This document shows positions 1 through 5,846 of a stretch of 6,291 bases of DNA, in pieces (the first letter of the stretch is position 1; every line of letters begins with the position of its first letter). The notes under the pieces were generated by a model. It was given only the letters and a program-made list of their open reading frames with translations. It did not search any database and had not been told where the DNA came from. This stretch comes from Nanobdellota archaeon (lineage in GTDB: Archaea > Nanobdellota > Nanobdellia > SCGC-AAA011-G17 > GW2011-AR17): contig JADHVA010000042.1 in assembly GCA_016784245.1 (NCBI GenBank), positions 1 through 6,291 of the forward strand, read 5' to 3'. The position numbers and the translations under genes are program-made.

Positions 1-1455
1 CTTTTATTATTTATTCTAGTTTTTGCTTTCTTTGTAAGGTTTGATTATTTAACAGAATATTCTGATCAAGGTTTGTGGTATGATGAAGGTGAGTATTTGT
101 TGAGAGCAGAAAGTATAGCTTTTGATGATTTAGAAGATCCTGAAGGTGTTGCAGAAAGAAGGCCTGTTTTAATGCCAGCACTTTGGAGTATTATTCTATT
201 GTTAGGTGGTGGTGAATACGCCATAAAGTTTTCTCAAGTTATATTATCAGTGTTAGCTATATTATTTGTTTACTTGTTAGGTAAAGAAGCACATAGTAAA
301 AATTTAGGTTTGATTATGGCTGCATTGCTAGCAATATCATGGATACATATTTTCTTTTCAATAAGAATTGTTTTGGATGAAGCTGCATTATTGTTTAGTA
401 TAATGGCAATGTATTTCTTTGTCAGATGTTGTAAAAAAAGTAATTGGAAGGATTCGGTGTTAACTGGTGTGTTTACAGCATTAGCTGTTATGAGTTTTTA
501 TATTCCTTTGTATTTGATTCCTTTATTTTTAGTATATTTATTTTTCACAAAAAAGTTTGATATGTTTAAAGATAAGAATTTTTGGTATGGAGTTTTAGCT
601 TTTGTTTTAGCTTTAGCACCTTGGTTATTATGGTCTTATATTGTTCATGGAGATCCTCTCTTTGGTTTGGTACAATATCATGGAACTGGACAAATTGAAG
701 AAGGATATGATTTTGGAATTCTTGGTTTTTTTAAAGTCTTTCCAGCTGTAGTATTAACAGGGATGATGATTTTCTTTTTGATTGGATTGATTAAAAGTTT
801 GATTGATGTTGGATTATCTTTTGATTTGATTTGGAATAGGAAAATTAAAAAATTAGATTTTGATTTATTATTTTTAGGTTGGCTATTAATTGTTCCAATT
901 GCTTTGGGAATTGAAATTGTGCATGTTGAGCAAAGATATATGTTTCCAGCATTTATTGCATTGTTTTACTTTTTAGGAAAAGGATTATTGTGGTTGAAAG
1001 ATGTTATTGATAAAAATATTGCTGAGAAAAGTAAAGAAGCAAAATATCTTTCAGTTATATTGATTGTATTATTGTTAGCTTATTTTTCTTTTGCACAATT
1101 AAGTTATGCTGATGCTGCTATAGGTGGAAGTAGTTCTTCGTTTCAACAACAAAGAGAAGCAGGTGAATGGTTAAGTGCAAATATGGAATTAGAAGATAAT
1201 TTTGTTGCTTGTAGTTATGTTGTTGTGTATCAAGCTTATTCTGAAAGACAAGGTTATGCTTTTGGTATGGATGTTAGTTTGATGGATGAAGTGATAGAAA
1301 AATATGATCCAAAATATTTAGTTGCAGATGCGTTTACATCTGATTGTGCTTTTGAAGAAATTGTTACAAGAGAAGACCAGTTTAAGCAAACTGCAGTATT
1401 TTATTATGATGAAGCAGAGACTCAACCTATTGTAGTTATTTATGAAGTTGTTTAG
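1..1455 (+). CDS. GT-C fold membrane glycosyltransferase, PMT/ArnT-like (5' partial)
   Basis: Probably transfers a sugar from a polyprenyl-phosphate donor on the outer face of the membrane. The frame is open from base 1, so the true start lies upstream; the TTG at 73 is internal, because the 24 codons before it encode the end of a first membrane helix. The 484 visible residues show the GT-C layout. After helix 1 comes an exterior loop with WYDEGEY (residues 26-32), whose D28-E29 matches the acidic catalytic/metal motif of PMT/ArnT enzymes. About nine further helices follow (near 75-94, 102-119, 127-141, 152-172, 194-214, 243-264, 289-307, 314-332, 349-367). A VEQRYMFP segment (309-316) resembles the RY-P motif common before a late helix in this superfamily. 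A soluble C-terminal domain of about 115 residues ends the protein. Family assignment is fairly firm; donor and acceptor cannot be read. It could glycosylate a lipid-linked glycan or a surface protein such as the one at 2623-5094. Confidence 0.85.
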   Translation, partial: LLLFILVFAFFVRFDYLTEYSDQGLWYDEGEYLLRAESIAFDDLEDPEGVAERRPVLMPALWSIILLLGGGEYAIKFSQVILSVLAILFVYLLGKEAHSKNLGLIMAALLAISWIHIFFSIRIVLDEAALLFSIMAMYFFVRCCKKSNWKDSVLTGVFTALAVMSFYIPLYLIPLFLVYLFFTKKFDMFKDKNFWYGVLAFVLALAPWLLWSYIVHGDPLFGLVQYHGTGQIEEGYDFGILGFFKVFPAVVLTGMMIFFLIGLIKSLIDVGLSFDLIWNRKIKKLDFDLLFLGWLLIVPIALGIEIVHVEQRYMFPAFIALFYFLGKGLLWLKDVIDKNIAEKSKEAKYLSVILIVLLLAYFSFAQLSYADAAIGGSSSSFQQQREAGEWLSANMELEDNFVACSYVVVYQAYSERQGYAFGMDVSLMDEVIEKYDPKYLVADAFTSDCAFEEIVTREDQFKQTAVFYYDEAETQPIVVIYEVV

Positions 1456-2521
1456 TTAAAGCTTCTAAAGTTTTTTTTGCAGAATTTTCCCAAGTAAATT
1501 GTGAAGCATATTCTTTTAATTTAGAGAATTTTATTTTTTTGTCTAATATAATTTTCATGTTTGTAATGAATTCTGATTTTGTGTTTGCTAATAATCCATT
1601 TGTTTTGTGCTGAATAGACTCATTTAAACCTGCAGTGTTGAAAGAAACTGCCGGAGTGTTACAAGCATTTGCTTCGATAACTGTAATTCCCCAGCCTTCT
1701 GCACTTGAAGCAGAAGCATAAACCCAAGATTTAGCATAAAGATTAAATTTTTCTTCTTCTGAAACTTTTCCTAATATTTTAATTCTCTTTCTTAGAGGAG
1801 AAGCTTTAGCTCTTTTTTTTATTTCAAGTAAGTATCTACCTCCACCTGCAATTATTAATTCTGATTTAGGGTAATTTAATTTTTCAAATAATTCAATAAG
1901 TAATTGTACTCTTTTATATTTTTCAATTCTTCCTAAGTATAATATAGTTGGATTTTTGAATTTAGTTTTAGGTTTTGCTTTTTTGTGATCAAAGCCACAA
2001 TAACTTAATGTGAAATTTTTAGATTTGAATCCTAGTTTTTCAAAACCTTTTTTTGTAGATTTGCTTATTGCAATTAGTTGTGTGTTTCTGTAAATGATTG
2101 GCATTAAATAAACTTCAGCAAAGTAAGGCATCCATGCTAAATAAAAAGGTAGTTCTTTGAAAACAACATCTTTGTGAACATGCAACAGAAGCATAGCTTT
2201 TGGTTTGTTTGAAAATAATGGGGTGAAATAAGGAGTGCCATTTTCAACATCTATAATGTAGTCTGTATGTTTTCTGATTTTTTTTAAGTATAAGTATGGA
2301 AGAGTTATGTAGTTTGAAAATTTTCCTCCAGATCTGAAAACATGAGAACCATTTATTTTTTCATATTTTTTTGAACCTTTAAATCTTGGACAAAGAAAAA
2401 TAACTCTGTAACCTTTTTTGATCCAATGTTCTGCTTGATTAAATGCATAAACAATTGATCCTCCAGCATAAGGATGTTTGAGATCTTTCCAAAGAAATAC
2501 AGTGATAGTTTTTTGTTTCAT
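1436..2521 (-). CDS. GT-B family 4 glycosyltransferase
   Basis: A cytoplasmic retaining glycosyltransferase of 361 residues, a normal length for GT4, likely using a nucleotide-sugar donor for glycan or glycolipid assembly. The N-terminal half has the acceptor-side glycine loop HPYAGGS (16-22) and LHVHKD (113-118). The C-terminal half has YLGRIEKYKRV (195-205), with Arg/Lys residues expected to contact the donor phosphates, then IIAGGG (223-228). The EX7E motif follows (E275 to E283 in AEGWGITVIEAN), and an FTWENSA segment near the end (342-348) is typical of GT4. No signal peptide or membrane helix is seen. The ATG at 2521 has no Shine-Dalgarno, but a TATA-like box lies 28-29 bp upstream, which suits a leaderless mRNA. 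Its 3' end overlaps the end of the GT-C gene by 20 bp, tail to tail. No oligo-T tract is seen on its own strand after the stop. Family is firm; sugar specificity is unknown. Confidence 0.93.
   Translation of the reverse strand: MKQKTITVFLWKDLKHPYAGGSIVYAFNQAEHWIKKGYRVIFLCPRFKGSKKYEKINGSHVFRSGGKFSNYITLPYLYLKKIRKHTDYIIDVENGTPYFTPLFSNKPKAMLLLHVHKDVVFKELPFYLAWMPYFAEVYLMPIIYRNTQLIAISKSTKKGFEKLGFKSKNFTLSYCGFDHKKAKPKTKFKNPTILYLGRIEKYKRVQLLIELFEKLNYPKSELIIAGGGRYLLEIKKRAKASPLRKRIKILGKVSEEEKFNLYAKSWVYASASSAEGWGITVIEANACNTPAVSFNTAGLNESIQHKTNGLLANTKSEFITNMKIILDKKIKFSKLKEYASQFTWENSAKKTLEALTKQLHK
1471..1478 (+). terminator. Oligo-T tract after the GT-C gene
   Basis: Eight consecutive T residues lie 15 bp beyond the stop of the plus-strand GT-C gene. 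Archaeal RNA polymerase can terminate on oligo-U alone, so this is a plausible intrinsic terminator. It sits inside the coding sequence of the converging minus-strand glycosyltransferase. In a genome this AT-rich the run could also be chance. Confidence 0.35.
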
Positions 2522-2545
2522 TTTTAACTTTTTTTATTGTAAGTT

Positions 2546-2553
2546 TATTATAA
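2546..2553 (-). promoter_or_regulatory. TATA-like box for the GT4 gene
   Basis: On the minus strand the octamer reads TTATAATA, centred about 28.5 bp before the A of the ATG at 2521. Archaeal transcription usually begins 24-28 bp past the TATA centre, so the transcript would start at or next to the start codon. The same spacing recurs at the plus-strand gene starting at 5166. Confidence 0.5.
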
Positions 2554-2571
2554 TTTATGTTGCGTTTTAAA

Positions 2572-2587
2572 AAACTTTATAAAGTTT
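2572..2587 (+). promoter_or_regulatory. Palindromic TATA box (AAACTTTATAAAGTTT)
   Basis: A perfect 16-bp palindrome contains the canonical archaeal TATA octamer TTTATAAA at 2576-2583, with an A-rich stretch just upstream where a BRE would lie. It is centred about 43 bp before the ATG at 2623, which predicts transcription from near 2605 and a leader of roughly 18 nt containing the ribosome site at 2609-2614. Its symmetry means it could also act leftward toward the GT4 gene, or overlap an operator for a dimeric regulator; both are inference. Confidence 0.6.
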
Positions 2588-2608
2588 ATGAATATTATAT
2601 AAAGATAA

Positions 2609-2614
2609 GAGGTG
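2609..2614 (+). promoter_or_regulatory. Shine-Dalgarno GAGGTG fixing the start at 2623
   Basis: GAGGTG pairs with the CCUCC-type end of 16S rRNA and ends 8 nt before the ATG at 2623. It follows the predicted transcription start. This decides for 2623 over the earlier in-frame ATG at 2557, whose use would place the TATA box and this site inside the coding region and put a 22-residue extension before a clean signal peptide. Confidence 0.7.
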
Positions 2615-2622
2615 TATGTTGT

Positions 2623-5094
2623 ATGTTTAAAAAAAGAGGAATCCATGAATCATTTTTAATTGTTTTAGTCGTAATTTTTACATTGTTATTTTTGTCATTT
2701 GTAGTGGCAGAAAGTAATACTGAAATTAGAATACATTATATTAGTCCAGATAATAACAGTTTTTATGGTCCTTTAACTGGAGAACCTAGTTTTAATTTTG
2801 ATGTAAATGGAACTAATGCAACATATGATGGACAATTATACCTTGATGGCAGTACTGAAGGTGGACCTATTGTAGGTATTGTTAACGGTACAACTGAAAC
2901 AGAAGTTCCTTTATCTCAAGGGATTGGTGTACTTGGTGATGGTTTTTATGTTTATTATTTTAAGGTAACTAATGGTTCTGCAGGAAATTATTCAGCTACA
3001 AATAGAACATTTACAGTCGATAATACTGAACCTCTTATTCAATGGGGTAGCTTAACAAGTTTTCCTGATGAAGCGTATATTAATACCAATTCTGTTTTCT
3101 TAGAAGTTACATATACTGAAACTAATAGAGCTAATTTAACTTTTACTGCATTTGATCCTTTAGTTGGTTTATTAAATACAACAGTTATTTCAGATTATAA
3201 TACTTTTACTTTTAATTTTAGTAGTATGAATCTTGAAGGACCTTTAACAGATGCTAATTATTCTTTTAATGCAACAATTTGGGATAATGCTACTAATTCA
3301 AATGTTACAACAAATAGGTTATTTATTATGGATCAAACTTTACCACAAATTGATTATCAAGCAAGTACTACTGTGGCTAACAATAGTAATGTTTCAACTG
3401 CTTATGCATTTTTCAATTTGACTATTACTGAGCAGAATTTAGGGAACATGACATTTGATTTAAGCTTAACTGATTATACAAGTACTAATAGTACTGTAGT
3501 TTCAGAATGGTCTACACCTTATGTGAACTTTACAAGTTTAACTGGTGGAAGTGCTTTGCCTGATGGAAATTATACATTTAATGCAACTGTTTTAGATAGA
3601 GCTTCAAATCAAAAGATTATAGCAGTTAGAACCTTCTTCTATGATCCGACATTACCTGTAGTTGTTTATTCACATGGTTCAGCAGTTGCAGGAACTACTG
3701 GTACCAATAGTACTTCCATTTTTGTGAATGTTTCAGTAACAGAATCAAATCTGATTAATTTAACTTTTAATTTTAGAAATGAATCTGGAGCAATTAATAC
3801 AACAGTTATTTCAGATGAAATTGGGGATAGTAATTTATCATATATTAATTATACCAGTTTGTCAGAAGGTTTAGCTTTACCTGAAGGGAATTATACATTT
3901 AATGTAACTGGAACAGATAGAATGGGTAATCAAAATGTTAGTATTAATGGAAATATTATAATTGATCAGACTTTCCCTAATATTGACTTACATGCAAGTT
4001 CAGTAGCAAATAATACAAACTTAACAAATGATGGAGTTTTTGTAAGAGTTAATTTGACTGAACAAAATTTAGCAAATATTAGTTTTGTTTTAGCAAATTC
4101 TTCTTTTGTGAATGAAACTTGGATTACAGATACAAATGTTACATCAGTGAACTTTACAGGTTTAGGAGATGGATACTATAAATTTAATGTAACAGTAACT
4201 GATGTTGCTAATCAAGTGAATTTTACTGAAACAAGAAATATTACTCTTGATACAACTGCGCCAGATGCAATTAGTGTTTCAGCATCACCAAGTACTCTTA
4301 ATGGTGGTGAATCTGTTAGTATTTCATGTGGAGCTACAGATAATTTAGGTGGAGATATAGCATATGTATTAGATGTGCAACCGCCAAGTGGTTCTTATTC
4401 AACTTTAACTACTTCTGGAAGTGGAACTTATAGTGATACAGCTACAGTAGCAGGAACATATAATGTTAGGTGTACTGTAACTGATGTTTATGGTAATACT
4501 GCAGCTGAAATAACAAGTTTTGTTGTTAGTATTAGTTCTGGTTCAAGTTCTAGTGGTTCAAGTGGTGGATCAAGTTCATCAGGTGTAAGTTATGCTCCTG
4601 AAGTAGAAGATGAAGAAGAAGTTGAGGAAGTTGAAGAAGTTGTTGAAGAGATAACTGGAGCTGTTGTTTTAGAAGAAGAAAGTAGCTGGGAAGAAACAGG
4701 AGTTTTAGAATATAGCTCTTCTACCGTTGGTGAAGTTTTTGAAATGACTTTTACTACAAGTGAAGGTTTAGAAGAAGAACATACAATTACATTGAATGAA
4801 GTTAATGTTGAAGAGCAATATATTGTATTAACATTTGCTAGTGAACCTCAGGAATTAACTATTTATGTTGGGGAAAGCAGAAATATTGATATAGACCTTG
4901 ATGGAAGCGAAGACTTTGAAGTAGCATTAAATGGAATCAATGAAGATGGTACTGCTGATTTGACTTTTACAAAACTTGAAAGCTGGTTAGATAATGAAAG
5001 TGCTCCAGACAATACTTATTGGTGGGTTGGATTAGTGCTTGCATTAGGAATTATCGCAGGGATTGCATGGTTTGTTATTGCTAAAAAGAAGTAA
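2623..5094 (+). CDS. Large Ig-repeat surface glycoprotein with ITG motif and C-terminal membrane anchor
   Basis: An exported 823-residue protein anchored in the membrane by its C terminus; function unknown, probably adhesion or envelope structure. Order: signal peptide (1-29, FVVA before the likely cut); Ig-like domain 1 (about 33-136); four related beta domains starting at P137, P241, P345 and P452, each ending in a D-x-T-x-P type linker; a sixth domain (547-638) with the only two mature-chain cysteines, C569 and C617, a likely disulfide; a Ser/Gly linker (639-656); an acidic segment (660-676); EITGAVV (676-682); a beta domain (about 690-785) with DxDxDGxxD at 756-764; a helix (about 800-819) ending in KKK, consistent with a cytoplasmic tail. 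I count about 44 N-X-S/T sequons, 43 of them before residue 540. The start at 2623 is chosen from the TATA box, Shine-Dalgarno and signal peptide. No enzyme motif is seen. Confidence 0.88.
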   Translation: MFKKRGIHESFLIVLVVIFTLLFLSFVVAESNTEIRIHYISPDNNSFYGPLTGEPSFNFDVNGTNATYDGQLYLDGSTEGGPIVGIVNGTTETEVPLSQGIGVLGDGFYVYYFKVTNGSAGNYSATNRTFTVDNTEPLIQWGSLTSFPDEAYINTNSVFLEVTYTETNRANLTFTAFDPLVGLLNTTVISDYNTFTFNFSSMNLEGPLTDANYSFNATIWDNATNSNVTTNRLFIMDQTLPQIDYQASTTVANNSNVSTAYAFFNLTITEQNLGNMTFDLSLTDYTSTNSTVVSEWSTPYVNFTSLTGGSALPDGNYTFNATVLDRASNQKIIAVRTFFYDPTLPVVVYSHGSAVAGTTGTNSTSIFVNVSVTESNLINLTFNFRNESGAINTTVISDEIGDSNLSYINYTSLSEGLALPEGNYTFNVTGTDRMGNQNVSINGNIIIDQTFPNIDLHASSVANNTNLTNDGVFVRVNLTEQNLANISFVLANSSFVNETWITDTNVTSVNFTGLGDGYYKFNVTVTDVANQVNFTETRNITLDTTAPDAISVSASPSTLNGGESVSISCGATDNLGGDIAYVLDVQPPSGSYSTLTTSGSGTYSDTATVAGTYNVRCTVTDVYGNTAAEITSFVVSISSGSSSSGSSGGSSSSGVSYAPEVEDEEEVEEVEEVVEEITGAVVLEEESSWEETGVLEYSSSTVGEVFEMTFTTSEGLEEEHTITLNEVNVEEQYIVLTFASEPQELTIYVGESRNIDIDLDGSEDFEVALNGINEDGTADLTFTKLESWLDNESAPDNTYWWVGLVLALGIIAGIAWFVIAKKK
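3031..4260 (+). repeat. Four tandem Ig-like domain repeats within the surface protein
   Basis: Diverged coding repeats of about 95-107 codons begin at 3031, 3343, 3655 and 3976. Each carries a segment such as TEQNLxNxTF in the middle and GNYTFNAT or a variant near the end, and closes with D-x-T-x-P. Repeats 1 and 3 share an exact 21-nt stretch (3175-3195 and 3796-3816, coding NTTVISD). Repeats 2 and 4 share openings such as PxIDxxAS and VANN[ST]N. This hints that a two-domain unit was duplicated. Confidence 0.75.
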
Positions 5095-5111
5095 TTTCTT
5101 TTATTTTTTTT
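5095..5111 (+). terminator. T-rich terminator after the surface protein gene
   Basis: Directly after the TAA stop comes a T-rich stretch ending in eight consecutive T residues (5104-5111), with no clear hairpin. This matches archaeal oligo-U termination. With the new TATA box at 5134 it suggests the next gene is transcribed on its own. Confidence 0.5.
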
Positions 5112-5133
5112 AATATTATTTATTAGCATAATC

Positions 5134-5141
5134 TTTATAAA
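5134..5141 (+). promoter_or_regulatory. TATA box TTTATAAA for the gene at 5166
   Basis: This is the same octamer as at 2576-2583, centred about 28.5 bp before the ATG at 5166. Expected initiation is within a few bases of the start codon. No Shine-Dalgarno lies between, so a leaderless transcript is likely. Confidence 0.6.
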
Positions 5142-5165
5142 TTAGATAATTAATTTTTCATAGTT

Positions 5166-5846
5166 ATGAGAAGGATAATTTTAATTGGTTTCATGATCTT
5201 GTTTAGCTTTACTTTTGTTTTAGCTGGAAATAGTTATGATGTAAGTTTTGAAGGACAAAATTCTCAAGCTGTTTATCTTTATGAAAATGATGAAGTAAGA
5301 TTTGAGTTATTAGATGGTGAACATTCTTTAATTGTAGAAGAAGTTTCTGAAACTGGGGCAAAATTTGATATAGTCCCTTTTATTTATGATGGGATTACTA
5401 ATGCTTGGCCAGGAATGGCAACTTTAGATACAATTATGAAAGTTGATTTAGATAAAGATGGTTTTTATGATATGAATGTTGCTGTATATTCTGTAGCTGC
5501 AGATGGTCAAGTTCATTTAGTTATGCAAGTTGCAGATAATGATGCTGATGAAATAATAACAGGTTTAGTTGTTGAAGAGGGTGAAGAGAGTGATGTTGAT
5601 TGGAAAAATTATTTATTAGCATTTTTAGGGATTTTAATCATAGTTGTTATTGCAGTTTTTGTTTTGAGAAGTGCAGATACTGATGATGAAGAGAAAGTAG
5701 AAGAGAAAGAAGAAGAGAAGGAAGAAGAGAAGGAAGAAGAGAAAGAAGAAGAGAAAGAAGAAGAGAAAGAAGAAGAGAAGGAAGAAGAGAAAGAAGAAGA
5801 GAAAGAAGAAGAGAAAGAAGAAAGCAAAGAAAATTGTAACTGTTAA
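5166..5846 (+). CDS. Membrane-anchored surface protein with DxDxDGxxD domain and EEEK stalk (probably frameshifted before a PRC-barrel)
   Basis: As read, a 226-residue protein of unknown function. Signal peptide 1-20 (FVLA before the cut); an exterior beta domain (about 24-122) with a calcium-loop-like DLDKDGFYD (94-102), related to the C-terminal domain of the protein encoded at 2623-5094; EIITGLVV (129-136); an acidic spacer; a membrane helix (about 148-167); then a highly charged tail, cytoplasmic by topology, with nine perfect EEEK units (182-217). The frame ends EESKENCNC at a TAA that falls inside otherwise coding-like sequence. The plus-one frame continues with a Lys-rich linker and a PRC-barrel-like domain (see the entry at 5824). 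Skipping one A of 5821-5823 gives EEAKKIVTVKEK and joins the two. I therefore read this as the N-terminal part of a longer gene broken by a one-base insertion, a sequencing error, or less likely a programmed frameshift. The start is supported by the TATA box 28-29 bp upstream. Confidence 0.8.
   Translation: MRRIILIGFMILFSFTFVLAGNSYDVSFEGQNSQAVYLYENDEVRFELLDGEHSLIVEEVSETGAKFDIVPFIYDGITNAWPGMATLDTIMKVDLDKDGFYDMNVAVYSVAADGQVHLVMQVADNDADEIITGLVVEEGEESDVDWKNYLLAFLGILIIVVIAVFVLRSADTDDEEKVEEKEEEKEEEKEEEKEEEKEEEKEEEKEEEKEEEKEEEKEESKENCNC
5699..5824 (+). other. 126-nt uninterrupted polypurine tract
   Basis: Every base on the plus strand between the T at 5698 and the C at 5825 is A or G. The tract contains the 12-bp repeat plus its degenerate flanks. 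Long homopurine-homopyrimidine tracts can form triplex (H-DNA) structures and are prone to polymerase slippage and read errors, which bears on the frame change at its right edge. Confidence 0.9.
5709..5816 (+). repeat. 12-bp tandem repeat, nine units (GAAGAAGAGAAR, EEEK)
   Basis: Nine uninterrupted units differ only at the last base (AAG in units 1, 2 and 6; AAA in the others). They are flanked by degenerate units coding VEEK (5697-5708) and EESK (5817-5828). Unit length is a multiple of three, so gain or loss of units changes stalk length without changing frame. The near-identical units suggest recent expansion or continuing slippage. Confidence 0.95.

Noticed and set aside
73..75. TTG at 73 as the start of the GT-C gene
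   Set aside because: The frame is open to base 1 and the upstream 24 codons encode the first membrane helix and loop expected before the DE motif.
5699..5824. CRISPR array or non-coding satellite
   Set aside because: The unit is 12 bp with no spacers and lies within a coding frame, giving EEEK repeats.
5609..5827. Minus-strand ORF coding a Ser/Phe repeat (SSSF)
   Set aside because: It is the reverse complement of the 12-bp EEEK repeat plus membrane helix; its sequence is explained entirely by the plus-strand gene, and it has no promoter or ribosome site.
5817..5846. Programmed +1 frameshift as the main explanation for the frame break
   Set aside because: No recognised slippery site, rare-codon pause or downstream structure is evident; a one-base insertion at 5821-5823 explains the data more simply. 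It is not excluded.
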